DNA of 64,000 nucleotides from an uncultured Pirellulaceae bacterium (GCA_937928555.1 CALFWR010000016.1:39691-103690); one strand, 5' to 3'; positions 1 through 9,238 are shown, numbered from the stretch's first letter. A program made the numbers and translations. The notes: generated by a model from the letters alone, not told the origin.

Positions 1-185
1 TTCAGCCAACTGATGGGATCGCGGGAATCGGTTCGGGTGGTAATTATGCGATCGCTGCCGCCAAAGCCCTCAAGGCGCACAGCACCCTGTCAGCCGCCGA
101 GATTGTTCGTGAAAGTTTGACGATCGCTGGCGGAATTGACATCTACACCAATACCAATATCGTCGTCGAGACGATCGACGCTTAG
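1..185 (+). CDS. hslV: ATP-dependent protease subunit HslV, C-terminal end (partial)
   Basis: Reading from base 3 gives 60 residues and a TAG stop at 183-185. The peptide contains [23 protein letters not shown] and [10 protein letters not shown], which are the conserved C-terminal strands and helices of HslV (ClpQ), the threonine-protease core that works with the HslU ATPase in cytoplasmic protein degradation. The active-site N-terminus lies outside the window. The usual partner hslU is not immediately downstream: an R1 repeat begins 20 bp after the stop and the next gene is an unrelated methyltransferase, so hslU must be upstream or elsewhere. Confidence 0.9.
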   Translation, partial: QPTDGIAGIGSGGNYAIAAAKALKAHSTLSAAEIVRESLTIAGGIDIYTNTNIVVETIDA

Positions 186-205
186 GGATGCTGGACTTGT
201 ATTAC

Positions 206-392
206 CCCGGATTATTCACGACGAAGGGCGTTGATTCTACGTCTGGCCAACAAGAGCAAGGGAAAAGCTGAACTTTAACAAGAAAATTGAGTCATCCGGT
301 AGATGAAAACCACAGCGATCGTTTGATCGCATCAGAGTCGCGGATCACTGTCTCAACTGATTCTGACGCCCACGCCTCGTGAATAATCTGGG
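206..392 (+). repeat. R1 element (copy A), 187 bp
   Basis: It begins CCCGGATTATTCACGACG and ends CTCGTGAATAATCTGGG, so the ends are imperfect inverted repeats of about 29 bp. The core (TCTGGCCAACA..GAAAACCACAGCGATCG..GCGGATCACTGTCTC) recurs at 763, 1958, 13738, 34786, 57637, 59564 and 60996. No target duplication is clear at this copy. It lies 20 bp after the hslV stop. Confidence 0.9.
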
Positions 393-762
393 ATCAATGG
401 GAGCGATCCGAGGCACGGGTTGCCGACCCAAAATAACGCCCACCGACGCGGTCCGAGCGATTTGGCTACGCCATCGCTCACGAGCCACTTCTTTCACGTC
501 GCATCAAGTGGATTCGTCTACCGTGACCGACCAAGTCGCGACCAAGCACGACGAAATGCGGCGACAGCTTTTGGTTTTGGATTCCATCGCTTTCAACGGC
601 CGTCGTCGCATAAAAGGCAGTGCTCACAAGACCCACATCTCACCAGCGATACGACTTCTCACCAGCGATACGACTTGGCATCGGCGAAGCAATGACTGTC
701 GAAGTGGATTTCATCCGAAATGCTCCGGGAGCAGGGAGTTCCGGCGAATCACGCTGCCTTAA
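393..762. other. Inter-repeat region without a convincing gene
   Basis: This is 370 bp between two R1 copies in the same orientation. Open frames exist, but they resemble no family and one crosses into the repeat. The only structure I see is a tandem duplication of a 19-bp unit (CTCACCAGCGATACGACTT) at 639-676. Confidence 0.5.
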
Positions 763-949
763 CCCGGATTATTCACGACGACGGGCGTTGATTCTACGTC
801 TGGCCAACAGCAGCAAGGGAAAAACTGAATTTCAACAAGAAATGCAAATCATCCAGTAGATGAAAACCACAGCGATCGTTTCATCGCATCAGAGCTGCGG
901 ATCACTGTCTCAGCTGATTCTGACGCCCACGCCTCGTGAATAATCCGGC
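763..949 (+). repeat. R1 element (copy B), 187 bp, with 5-bp target duplication
   Basis: Same ends and core as copy A. It is flanked by CTTAA at 758-762 and CTTAA at 950-954, consistent with a 5-bp target-site duplication. Confidence 0.9.
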
Positions 950-1135
950 CTTAATCAGCCCGGTTAACGTGCATCGATTGCTCAGCCTCGTTCTGCGGCC
1001 AACAACAAGGCAACGCTAGCAAGGGTTGGCGGGTAGCTGATATTTGTGTAGCCACCCTGTCGTCATAAGATGAGTTTTTGGCAGCTATCGGGCCGGCATT
1101 GGGCCTGTTCGACATCAGAGTGGAGATGTGTTGAT

Positions 1136-1942
1136 ATGAGTACCCGCGTAAAAGGCAATCGTCGTTCGTTCTCGCAGCTGTTTCGCGGTGATTCGTCGCC
1201 CGAGTCGAACAACGAGGCGGTCGAATATGACTTTCCGGACGCCAGCAATAAAGCCGTGCCAAGCCCGTTTCGGTTTCAGATCGATCACGACAACCTATTG
1301 TCGGAACTGGGGGCAAAGTATCAACCTTCCAAGCGGCATCACAACTATTTGATCTATTACTGGAAGCATTTTCGGGACATTCGTTTGCAGGTCGAACGTG
1401 TACTGGAGATTGGTGTCCAGACGGACCGCTGCCTGAAGATGTGGGAAGAGTTTTTCCCAAATGCGACGATCTATGGAGCTGACATTGACCCGCTTTGCAA
1501 GGCTTTCGAAGGGGACCGCCGCAAGGTGTTCATAGGTGATCAGGGAGATCATCAGTTTTGCCGCAGTTTGGTGTCAGCCGCCGGCGGCGCGTTCGATATC
1601 ATCATTGACGACGGAAGCCATCTGGTTGAGCACCAGATCAAGAGCTTCAACTGGTTGTTTCCGGCTCTGACCGATCACGGGATCTACGTGATGGAGGATA
1701 CCGGCGGCGCGGTGGGCGACGTTGAGCTCAAGACCATCAGCAGCTTGCGAAAGCTGGTCGACAACATCATGTATTGGCCTGAGGATTACCGTCCCGAAGA
1801 CTGGGGCTATCTGTCAGAGTTCGACGATGCGGCATCGTGGGCCGACCACAATATTATTGGGGCGTCGTTTTACCGTTGGATCGCGTTTGTAATGCGAGGC
1901 AACAACCCGGGTGACAACGCGTTTCTTCACAAGAAAACTTAA
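1136..1942 (+). CDS. Class I SAM-dependent methyltransferase
   Basis: This 268-residue protein has the motifs of a Rossmann-fold methyltransferase: VLEIGVQ (motif I, a variant of the glycine loop), IYGADIDP (acidic end of strand 2), FDIIIDDGSH (motif II) and YVMEDTGG. The DDGSH/ED pattern resembles the cephalosporin hydroxylase / rhamnosyl O-methyltransferase group, which methylates sugars or small metabolites, but the substrate cannot be read from the sequence. An in-frame ATG at 1070 exists. I chose 1136 because a GTGGAG purine tract lies about 9 nt upstream and the first 22 codons of the longer frame resemble nothing. The gene stands alone between repeats. Confidence 0.75.
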   Translation: MSTRVKGNRRSFSQLFRGDSSPESNNEAVEYDFPDASNKAVPSPFRFQIDHDNLLSELGAKYQPSKRHHNYLIYYWKHFRDIRLQVERVLEIGVQTDRCLKMWEEFFPNATIYGADIDPLCKAFEGDRRKVFIGDQGDHQFCRSLVSAAGGAFDIIIDDGSHLVEHQIKSFNWLFPALTDHGIYVMEDTGGAVGDVELKTISSLRKLVDNIMYWPEDYRPEDWGYLSEFDDAASWADHNIIGASFYRWIAFVMRGNNPGDNAFLHKKT

Positions 1943-1957
1943 TCCCACTAACACTTA

Positions 1958-2145
1958 CCCCGGATTATTCACGAGGCGTGGGCGTCAGAATCAGTTGAGA
2001 CAGTGATCCGCGTCTCTGATGCGATGAAACGATCGCCGTGGTTTTCATCTACCGGATGATTTACATTTCTTGTTGAAGTTCAGCTTTTCCCTTGCTCCCG
2101 TTGGCCAGACGTAGAATCAACGCCCGTCGTCGTGAATAATCCGGG
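1958..2145 (-). repeat. R1 element (copy C), reverse orientation
   Basis: A full R1 copy, reversed relative to copy A, starting 15 bp after the methyltransferase stop. Its right end abuts the internal sequence of an R2 element with no spacer, so the two form a composite. Confidence 0.9.
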
Positions 2146-2253
2146 TTCATCAACGAGGTGAACCGAAATCTGGGCGACAATCCAGCTTTGACCTTCGCGT
2201 CAGTGAGGCTCAATTCAAATCAACGCCCGTCGTCGTGAATCATTCCGGTTCAT
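2146..2253 (-). repeat. R2 element, truncated half
   Basis: The sequence is the reverse complement of the first about 108 bp of R2 (compare 13013-13120). It runs from TTCATCAACGAGGTGAACCG to the terminal CGTGAATCATTCCGG. The other half of R2 is missing and copy C of R1 takes its place. Confidence 0.85.
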
Positions 2254-2291
2254 GGAAGTTGCCAAAGCCGCTGGAGGTAAGCTTCTGGGGC

Positions 2292-2645
2292 TCAGGCAAG
2301 TCGAAGCGATTCGGCGGCTCGGACGCCGGCCAGCAAGCTGCTGTAGATCGCCACGCCGATCACGAGCATTGGGCTTACTCGTTCAAGGCCTCCATACCAG
2401 CACATTACTGCAAACGGGCTGACTGCGAACGAGGCAACCGTCGTGTAGATCGCTGCCCGCCAAAAACCCAAAACGCAGCTCTTTTTTCCCGGCAGCGTCG
2501 CATGTGCCGCAAGAGGTCCGAAAAGTGGCGGACAGCAGACGATCGCATAAAGCAGGCCTGCGTTGTTGACCGCGAACACGATGCAGCAGGCCGTGACACC
2601 GGCCAGCAAATGCCCAACGCTGAACTTTCTCGAGCTTTTAACCAT
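2292..2645 (-). CDS. Small hydrophobic membrane protein, last gene of the secretion operon
   Basis: This 117-residue protein starts with ATG at 2645, 52 bp after the stop of the GspM-like gene on the same strand. After a basic start (MVKSSRKFS) it has about three hydrophobic stretches: VGHLLAGVTACCIVFAV, AAIYTTVASFAVSPFAVM and SPMLVIGVAIYSSLLAG. I recognise no family. Position suggests co-transcription with the pseudopilus genes, but a link to secretion is only inferred. It is followed directly by the R2/R1 cluster. Confidence 0.6.
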   Translation of the reverse strand: MVKSSRKFSVGHLLAGVTACCIVFAVNNAGLLYAIVCCPPLFGPLAAHATLPGKKSCVLGFWRAAIYTTVASFAVSPFAVMCWYGGLERVSPMLVIGVAIYSSLLAGVRAAESLRLA

Positions 2646-2697
2646 GAGCAGCGGCGACGAAATGCATGCGATCGTGGGCCCCCGTCACGCTGCCACC

Positions 2698-3960
2698 CTA
2701 CAGCAGCGGTTCGCTTAACTTGCTGCCACGTTCGAAGCGAAGCAGCTTGCCATCGACTTCGATTGTGACGGTGGAACCATCGATTGACCGCACGACCCAC
2801 TTTTGATCGTCCAGATCGAACTTATCGCCGGCCTTGAGATACATCGACTCAAGCTTGGGAGAACGGGTAACGATCAGCGCCTTGCGGACTCCATCGACGC
2901 CTTGTACCAAACCGTTCACGTACGTCTGGGTCGCGACCTTGGCGGGCGGATCAGGTGGTTTCGTGTTTCCCTTCTTGTTACTGACGGGCTTTTCCACGAA
3001 AGAAATCTCGAATGGAAGCTCAAACGTTTTCGCCGGCAATCCATCGTCACGAACCAGCACCTTGAAGTCATACTTGCCCTTTTCCTGTGGAGGAATTGTG
3101 AGCGTGATATCGCGAACCGATGCCGATTTGGGCTGTTCGGAAAGGCTGGCACTCTGGACCGATGAATCGAGTAACTCAAACGAAAGCAGATCGTCCCTGT
3201 CAACGTCCTTGGCACGCAGCTTAACTTTGCCTTCGTTGCCAACGTAGAATTCCCGTTTGCGGGGTTTCTCGAGCACGGGTTGATTGTTTGCGGGTCCGAA
3301 AATGTTTCGCTCCAGAACCAGTTGAAACTCTTCGACGGACCGTGAATCGTTGGTGTAAACCGGGAACTGATCGACGCTCTCGGGGCCATCGACCAGTGAA
3401 AGGACTTCGCTTTCCAAAGTCAACTGGAGTTCGCCGGTCAAAACCATTTTGCCTCCGGGCGCCTTTTTTCGCAGCGGCTTGATGACAAGCTGATTGAGCC
3501 TGTGCAGGTGATCTGCTCGGTAATATTCGTTCAGGAACGAGACCAGTTGAGGCAATGTCGCTTTGGGGCGGACGGTAAAACGGATGCTTTTACCGACAAG
3601 GTTGCCTTCGTATTTGATTTGGTCGTCGTCACGAATGCTGGTGCCATTGTGCGTCATGCCCGAATCCGACACGAGTTTGTTGAGCCACGTGCGGTAGTCG
3701 TTTTTCGCTGTCTGGGTAACCGAAGGCAAGCTGGTGGAACGATAGTAGCTTTGTCGCCGACGAGCCTTGAGGCCCTGGTGGAATTTGTCTTCTTCGGCTG
3801 AAATCTGCGAGACCAAGCCAGTGATCTGGATTGAGTTTTCGTTGTAGCGGTCGAGAAACCAAAATCCCACGTACGCAAGGATCGCAATCGGAAGCAGCGA
3901 ACCGACAAACAGTGCCAGCTTTTGCTCTCGAGCTGAAAGGCTTTTGTACCAATCCATCAT
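2698..3960 (-). CDS. GspM-like inner-membrane protein with C-terminal GspC-like (HR) region
   Basis: A 420-residue protein. A cytoplasmic N-tip (MMDWYKSLSAREQKLALF) leads into one membrane helix (residues about 16-35) and then a periplasmic helical part, the layout of GspM/PilO proteins that brace the inner-membrane platform of type II secretion. Residues about 230-330 look like a beta-sandwich with cadherin-like wording (LRAKDVDRDDLLSFELLDS). Residues about 345-415 (YVNGLVQG, RKALIV, YLKAGDKF, WVVRSIDG) resemble the homology region of GspC or PilP. The ATG overlaps the stop of the preceding GspL-like gene (ATGA). At 420 residues it is longer than ordinary GspM (about 160-200), consistent with a fusion. 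Confidence 0.75.
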   Translation of the reverse strand: MMDWYKSLSAREQKLALFVGSLLPIAILAYVGFWFLDRYNENSIQITGLVSQISAEEDKFHQGLKARRRQSYYRSTSLPSVTQTAKNDYRTWLNKLVSDSGMTHNGTSIRDDDQIKYEGNLVGKSIRFTVRPKATLPQLVSFLNEYYRADHLHRLNQLVIKPLRKKAPGGKMVLTGELQLTLESEVLSLVDGPESVDQFPVYTNDSRSVEEFQLVLERNIFGPANNQPVLEKPRKREFYVGNEGKVKLRAKDVDRDDLLSFELLDSSVQSASLSEQPKSASVRDITLTIPPQEKGKYDFKVLVRDDGLPAKTFELPFEISFVEKPVSNKKGNTKPPDPPAKVATQTYVNGLVQGVDGVRKALIVTRSPKLESMYLKAGDKFDLDDQKWVVRSIDGSTVTIEVDGKLLRFERGSKLSEPLL

Positions 3961-5504
3961 TCGGCCTCCGAATCAACAGGCTCGGTCGAAACAGGTTGGT
4001 TTGAGGCGCGGCCCTGGGCAAAGATCCGTGCTTTTTCGTCGAGCATTTTTCTCCAACTGGCGTCGCGTTGAGGAAACGTTACAACGGCATCAAGCACAGT
4101 CCGGTAGTCGGCGTCGGCTGATGGCTGCGATCCTTTGGGATCCACCAGGTAGGGGCGTTTTACAAGCTCCCGAGTGGCGGCGGACCCAATTTCGTTGCTG
4201 GTGGCTTTGAATTTGATATCCAAACGTGGTTGCTGACTTCTCATTCCGGCGGTGAAAGATTCAACGATCGTGTCGTCAGCGGTGAGAAAGTGCTGACTGA
4301 ATTGTTTCAACTCTTCGAGCCAGTTGACGTCGTCCTTTTTCCAGTTGTCGATCACTCCGGTGCGGCCGATCACAAAATCCACCGAAGGCCGGACTCCTTT
4401 GGCTGCGTTGTCTTCCTGCGCCAATTTCAGTTTCTCTGTTAATTCTTTGGCTTCGTTGGCTTGTGAACGGAGAACCCACCAGCCGATTCCGATCGTTAGC
4501 AGAGCAGTGATGCCAGCGAGTGTACTGTAAAGCCACAAGCGGTTGCTATTGGATTGAACTTCTGGGCGTTTGGTCGGATTGAGAAAATCGATCGCCGGTG
4601 ATTTGTCATCCGCAAGGTCAGTCAGGCTGCCCAGCAGAGAAGCGTATTGCCAGCGACGTGCCGCTGCGAAATCATCTGTGCCAACTTTCTTGTGGGCTTC
4701 GAATCCCGCGAACGGATCGATCGACGAAACTTCCAGGCCAAGTCGCTGGCTAAGGTTCCCAGCCAGGTGCTTGTTGGTCGCAGGGTCATCGACAAGGATG
4801 ACTTTAGAGATGTCCCCGACGCCAGGTTGTCGTTTGAGTGACGCCAGGGTGCGTCGGACCTCGCTGATCAGCTTTTGGCTTTGCGCTTCGGGAGTTTGCG
4901 AGCCTTGGGTGCGAATCGTTCGCGTCGAGACCGGACTGTTGCCTTTGGTGACGATCAGATCCGTATTGCCATCGCCTGCATGAATGATCAGCGACGCCCC
5001 GTCGTGGTCAAGTGCACTGCCGAGAGATTCGATGGTCGCGAAGGGTCGCAGCACGATCCGCTTCAGTCGCAGGCCGGCGCCTTCGACGATACCACGGGCC
5101 TTGTCGGCGACTTCCGGCGGGATGGCGGTTGCCAGAACGCGGCGGGTTTGGGATGGATCGGCGTCTAGGCTGACAAAGTCCAACAGCCAACGGTCGTTGA
5201 AAGACGCAAAATCACTTTTGGCTTTGAATTTGACCATGTCCGGAAGTTCTTCATCCGGAGACGGCGGCAAGCTTATCTCGCGAAGTTCACCTTCGGAGCG
5301 AGAGACCACCACAACGGTGTCGCTTTTCGCCCACCCGTTGGCTTCGACGATCTCTTTGAGCGTTTCTGCGATCGCTTCGGGGCTTTGATCGGGATCCAGT
5401 GCAGCGCCGCCAACGTAATTCAGGCGCAGGCGTGAGCCGGACGCCGATTGTGCTGCGGCGACAAGAATTTGTTGGGGCGTTATTTCAACGGCGACGATTG
5501 CCAT
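3957..5504 (-). CDS. GspL/PilM-like pseudopilus platform protein
   Basis: A 515-residue protein starting ATG at 5504 (MAIVAVEITPQQILVAAAQ). The N-terminal about 330 residues look like the actin-like fold of PilM/GspL, with VEANGWAKSDTVVVVSRSE, LIIHAGDGNTDLIV and SEVRRTLASLKRQ. A single membrane helix follows (LWLYSTLAGITALLTIGIGW, about residues 344-363), then a periplasmic PilN/GspL-like domain. In type II secretion this protein couples the GspE ATPase to the periplasmic frame. It overlaps the next gene by ATGA. About 210 bp separate it from gspK upstream, the largest gap in the operon, where a secondary promoter could sit. Confidence 0.75.
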   Translation of the reverse strand: MAIVAVEITPQQILVAAAQSASGSRLRLNYVGGAALDPDQSPEAIAETLKEIVEANGWAKSDTVVVVSRSEGELREISLPPSPDEELPDMVKFKAKSDFASFNDRWLLDFVSLDADPSQTRRVLATAIPPEVADKARGIVEGAGLRLKRIVLRPFATIESLGSALDHDGASLIIHAGDGNTDLIVTKGNSPVSTRTIRTQGSQTPEAQSQKLISEVRRTLASLKRQPGVGDISKVILVDDPATNKHLAGNLSQRLGLEVSSIDPFAGFEAHKKVGTDDFAAARRWQYASLLGSLTDLADDKSPAIDFLNPTKRPEVQSNSNRLWLYSTLAGITALLTIGIGWWVLRSQANEAKELTEKLKLAQEDNAAKGVRPSVDFVIGRTGVIDNWKKDDVNWLEELKQFSQHFLTADDTIVESFTAGMRSQQPRLDIKFKATSNEIGSAATRELVKRPYLVDPKGSQPSADADYRTVLDAVVTFPQRDASWRKMLDEKARIFAQGRASNQPVSTEPVDSEAE

Positions 5505-5713
5505 GGTGACGATTCAATTGGGATGAAAACTTCAGACCGCTGGATTGATCACGGTTCGATGAGCCGCGAATCGTCTTTCGATTCTGGCGACGAATCCGGC
5601 TGACGGAATTTGATTGGAAAGTGAATGTTTGTTTGCAAAATTAAATTGAGATTGAGAACCAGTATAAATCGGAAAAAAACGTGTTCCTGCGGCTTCTCCG
5701 CAAAGTCGATCGC

Positions 5714-7315
5714 CTATTTCGATTGGGTGGCTTCAAGTTCCGATCCGAGGGCTTCGATCGAATAACCGGTCTGCAAATGGCTCTTGTCCCGCCACAGCAG
5801 GATTTGCGGCACCGGAACGGTCGTATCGAGAATCGCTTCGGCGCGGGATGTTCCTCGTCCGTCGCCAAAGTAACCGACGATTTCGGCACGAAAGACGGCC
5901 CCTTGAGCACAAATGAACGGAATCAGCTGCTGCATTCTCTGCACTGCCGGTTGGCCAAATCCAAGCCGCCCTTCGGCCAGGAGCCATGTTTCATACTTGC
6001 GGTTGATGTCCGCAAAACTCGGATCGTCCAATTCGAACTCGCGAGCGTTGATAATCTCTTCCAGCAGTTCTTCGTCCATGCCTGGAATTCCTGCCAGGAC
6101 GACGCGGGGCGCCTGCATGATGTTGATTCGTCCGGGAATCGAGGCCCCTTCGAAAACGGTCAGCGATTGCATGGCGACCGGCAGCGTCGCTCCAAACGAA
6201 AGGGACTCCAGCGGCGAGCGCACAAACACTGGCTCGCCTTCTTCGTTTTCGGCTTCGACGAACAAATCCACTAGGTCGACCACCGATGCGAAAGTAAACT
6301 CGCCGGTCGCGTCTTCAGGAACTTCGAATGGTATTTCGGCTCCCGACACGATGACGTCTTCATTTTCTTCGTCGGGAATCGATGCCGATGGGCCGTTGAT
6401 TCGATAAATCAAAATCAGGTTCGCCCAGTCGTCGTCGAAAGCACTTTTCAGGTCATCGTAAAGTTGATCCAGATCCTGACCGTTGATGTTGATTCGCGGC
6501 AGGCCTTCGCTGGTGCGATTGTTTTCCTTACTGTACAGCGTCAGATAGTTGGCCCAGCCCAGTTCGAGTTCCGCTTCAGCCGAAGAGACTCCGCCAAGCG
6601 ACGCTTCGACGTCATCCAAAATGCCGTTGCGGTTGATGTCCAAGCCAAACAGCAACTCGGGCGTCACGCCTTCGACCAGCAACAGTTCGTCAAGGCTGTC
6701 CAGAGGACCATTTTTGGCGTTGTAGGGGGGAGACTTGGAAGAGTAATGGCCGCTCTCAAAACCGCCTTCTCTGGGTTCATCGTCCGGATCGACAAAATCC
6801 AGCATCGCCGCTGCGATGGATTCGGTCATGTCCGGAAGCGACATCAGAACCTGCATCGCCGCAGTCGGTTCGTAAAACTCCCAATACGGAAGCGCATTGA
6901 TGTTGATCTTGCTGGACTCATCGACAACTCCATAGCGAGTGCCTTCGAGAATTCCGTCGTTAAGCGATGGTGCGACCAGCGTGAATCGGCCTGTTCGATC
7001 CTGGCGAGCGGAACCTTCTGCGTCTCGAACGACCGGAATCCCACGGAACTTTTCCTCGTTGTCCCATCGGCCACCGAGCTCAAAAACCTCGGCTTCGGGG
7101 CGGGCAAGATAAAGACGCGTGTACTCAAGACCCGAATCGACCAGGTACTTCGACTGCACTCGCTTGGTCACCAGCAGGGCGGCTTCCTGTTCGACCAACA
7201 TTAGCGACGAAAAGGCGTAAACCGAAAGAGCCAGTACAGCCACAGTCACCAGCACCACCAGCAACAGCGAGCCGCTTCGCTGGCGGCAAACCAATCTGCA
7301 ACGGGCGTTTCTCAT
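5714..7315 (-). CDS. gspK: Type II secretion minor pseudopilin GspK
   Basis: A 533-residue protein with a hydrophobic N-terminal helix (GSLLLVVLVTVAVLALSVYA) but no FTLLE motif, as is usual for GspK, which caps the pseudopilus tip. It contains SSKININALPYWEFYEP and two helix-hairpin-helix-like stretches (MTESIAAAMLDFVDPDDEPR; APRVVLAGIPGMDEELLEEI), both typical of the family. It is longer than enterobacterial GspK (about 320-330) because of acidic inserts near residues 300-370. The start ATG overlaps the gspJ stop (ATGA). Confidence 0.85.
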   Translation of the reverse strand: MRNARCRLVCRQRSGSLLLVVLVTVAVLALSVYAFSSLMLVEQEAALLVTKRVQSKYLVDSGLEYTRLYLARPEAEVFELGGRWDNEEKFRGIPVVRDAEGSARQDRTGRFTLVAPSLNDGILEGTRYGVVDESSKININALPYWEFYEPTAAMQVLMSLPDMTESIAAAMLDFVDPDDEPREGGFESGHYSSKSPPYNAKNGPLDSLDELLLVEGVTPELLFGLDINRNGILDDVEASLGGVSSAEAELELGWANYLTLYSKENNRTSEGLPRININGQDLDQLYDDLKSAFDDDWANLILIYRINGPSASIPDEENEDVIVSGAEIPFEVPEDATGEFTFASVVDLVDLFVEAENEEGEPVFVRSPLESLSFGATLPVAMQSLTVFEGASIPGRINIMQAPRVVLAGIPGMDEELLEEIINAREFELDDPSFADINRKYETWLLAEGRLGFGQPAVQRMQQLIPFICAQGAVFRAEIVGYFGDGRGTSRAEAILDTTVPVPQILLWRDKSHLQTGYSIEALGSELEATQSK

Positions 7316-8235
7316 TGTTCCTCCACCGGTTCGGCCATCGGAAGGTGAACAGTCAACACGTGCTGAATCAACTCTTCCTGACTTCGCGAACTTGCCTGAA
7401 AAGTTTCCGGATTCCCAGATCGTAGCGGGTCGACGGTGACACGAATCTCAACCGCCGTGGGAAACCCGCCCTGGTCTTCGGAATCCCAAGTAGAATTCCA
7501 GCTTTCTCCGTCGAAATAACGGAACGAAACCGCTGCGACCTCGCCTGCGACAAGCTGCGCGTCCTCGTCGGGCGAAGCGACGATGGATTCTTCACCTCGA
7601 AAGTTCGCCACCGCGCGGTCGACCGATCGCCGATAAAGCCCACCCGGCACACTCGCCTGGGCGAGCGCCAGAGCATCATCCACCGCGCCGGGCTGCGAAC
7701 TGAAAAAATAACTCACCGCTCGAATGTCCGAAGGCGTTCGCTGCTGAGCCTGACTGGTGATCAGGGGGTTGTACTGGTCCAAACGCGGCAGACGGCTGAT
7801 GTCAACGCGGATCGAATTCACGCCACCGATGAACGACGGTCGAAAGGCAACCACTTCCTCTTCGCCCACAAGGTCGCCGTCCTCTTCGTCTTCGATCTCT
7901 TCCTCTGTGATGGCTCCGCTTTGCAGGGCGATCGTCTGTTGCAGCACCTGCAATCCCGAAAAGTCGGTTGCTTTATATTGGAGCGCCGCACGAATGTCAT
8001 TGGCGATCATGTTCAGTGTCGCTTTGGCCACCGCTTCGCGCTCGACCGCATTCTGCTGGCGATTCAGTTGCACCATGTACACCCGAATCGACGTCGTCAC
8101 CATCGCGCCGACGATCACCGTCAGCCCCAAAGCAAGGATCAGCTCAAGCAGCGTGAACCCGCGCTTCGTCGCAACACAAGCCACCTTGCGGCGACGGCCA
8201 TCCGTCACTGCGATTTGTTCGAAATTCAAGTTCAT
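7312..8235 (-). CDS. gspJ: Type II secretion minor pseudopilin GspJ
   Basis: A 307-residue protein with a prepilin peptidase site near residue 26 (KRG before FTLLELILALGLTVIVG), glutamate at +5, then the long amphipathic helix (VEREAVAKATLNMIANDIR) and a beta-rich C-terminal half with VAAVSFRYFDGESWN, which matches GspJ (compare 'v.F.Y.d....W'). It is a tip-complex pseudopilin processed at the inner membrane. ATGA overlaps join it to gspI upstream and gspK downstream. Confidence 0.8.
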   Translation of the reverse strand: MNLNFEQIAVTDGRRRKVACVATKRGFTLLELILALGLTVIVGAMVTTSIRVYMVQLNRQQNAVEREAVAKATLNMIANDIRAALQYKATDFSGLQVLQQTIALQSGAITEEEIEDEEDGDLVGEEEVVAFRPSFIGGVNSIRVDISRLPRLDQYNPLITSQAQQRTPSDIRAVSYFFSSQPGAVDDALALAQASVPGGLYRRSVDRAVANFRGEESIVASPDEDAQLVAGEVAAVSFRYFDGESWNSTWDSEDQGGFPTAVEIRVTVDPLRSGNPETFQASSRSQEELIQHVLTVHLPMAEPVEEQ

Positions 8236-8651
8236 TGAGCCCTCGCTTCGAGAGGGTCATAATCGGGATCGATCAGGAACCGGACGACCGACACCGATAC
8301 CTGGCGAGTGGCTTCGGGTGAATTTTCGACGACGACCCGGGCGGCCAGCAATCCGGGCTCGGTCGCCTGCTGGATTTCAACGGAATAAGTCCAATCGGTT
8401 TCTCCGGCTACCGGCGTTTTTCCAGCGCCTTGTGGCTCAATCGCGCCCGCGGCCAACTGAGCCATCGTCGAATCGGCGATGCGATTGGCTGCATTGATCA
8501 GCCTCGCGTTGCGGACCGATTTGTAGCCAAGAAAGAACCCACGCCCGACGACGACCATCGAACCGCCCAAAATCGCCAGCGAAAGGATGACTTCCAGCAG
8601 CGTGTACCCACGGCCATACCGGGCTCTCAATTTTCGCTGTGCTCGCAACAT
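8232..8651 (-). CDS. gspI: Type II secretion minor pseudopilin GspI-like
   Basis: A 139-residue protein with a short basic leader (LRAQRKLRARYGRG) followed by YTLLEVILSLAILGGSMVVV, the class III prepilin signal. The downstream NARLINAANRIADSTMAQL helix matches the GspI pattern of a helix after the pilin stem. Assignment between GspI and other minor pseudopilins rests mainly on position between the H-like and J-like genes. It starts 5 bp after the stop of the GspH-like gene and overlaps gspJ by ATGA. Confidence 0.75.
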   Translation of the reverse strand: MLRAQRKLRARYGRGYTLLEVILSLAILGGSMVVVGRGFFLGYKSVRNARLINAANRIADSTMAQLAAGAIEPQGAGKTPVAGETDWTYSVEIQQATEPGLLAARVVVENSPEATRQVSVSVVRFLIDPDYDPLEARAQ

Positions 8652-8656
8652 AAACT

Positions 8657-9238
8657 CTACCTCAGTCTCTGCAAACGAACGGATTTGGTCAGCCCGGTCA
8701 GGCCACGCAGTTGGACTTCGACCAGGCCACCGATTTTGTTTTGCAAAACGATTCTTGCATCCTGTGAAGTCCCATCGGGATAAAACAGAACTTGCTGCAA
8801 GCCCGCACCGGCGTTGCCCGATTCAGAAATAAGCTGAGCCCCGCGAGCGTCTTCGGCCACCTGGTCAACCACAAAGTTCACGCCTTCGGGAAGCAGTCCC
8901 TGAATGAAGCTGCCTTTGGCTTGTTGTCGTGACTCGTTAAGCGATTGCTGGACCCGCGCGATCTGCTGGGGTGCCTGAGCAAACGGGGCGACGTCGAACC
9001 AGTTGCCACCCCTAGCGATAAAGACAGCAAACACATCGCCCTCTTTGACCGCACTGACGCGGGCCTGCCCCATCGCGGCCCGAACACTGTCGGCGCCGCG
9101 ATCGAGAGCCTGTTGCTGAAAGATGCGATTGATCGACATCACTGAAAGTGCAGCAAGCACCCCAAGGATGCCCATCACCAGAATCAACTCAAGCAACGTA
9201 AATGCTGAACGCTCAATTTTGCCGCGTTGATGATTCAT
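8657..9238 (-). CDS. gspH: GspH-like minor pseudopilin
   Basis: A 193-residue protein with KIERSA before FTLLELILVMGILGVLAALS. The residue before the predicted cleavage point is Ala rather than the near-invariant Gly, an oddity that may slow processing. The region RGADSVRAAMGQARVSAVKE fits the GspH/FimT helix, and LFYPDGTSQDARIVLQN near the C-terminus fits the 'F.pdGtt....i.l' GspH signature. It lies 30 bp downstream of gspG. Confidence 0.78.
   Translation of the reverse strand: MNHQRGKIERSAFTLLELILVMGILGVLAALSVMSINRIFQQQALDRGADSVRAAMGQARVSAVKEGDVFAVFIARGGNWFDVAPFAQAPQQIARVQQSLNESRQQAKGSFIQGLLPEGVNFVVDQVAEDARGAQLISESGNAGAGLQQVLFYPDGTSQDARIVLQNKIGGLVEVQLRGLTGLTKSVRLQRLR

Noticed and set aside
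206..392. R1 as a regulatory RNA or riboswitch
   Set aside because: Copies occur in both orientations relative to neighbouring genes, mostly after stop codons, and show target duplications, so a mobile element explains them better.
951..1460. Minus-strand open frame overlapping the methyltransferase start
   Set aside because: The product looks random and the methyltransferase motifs on the plus strand decide the region.
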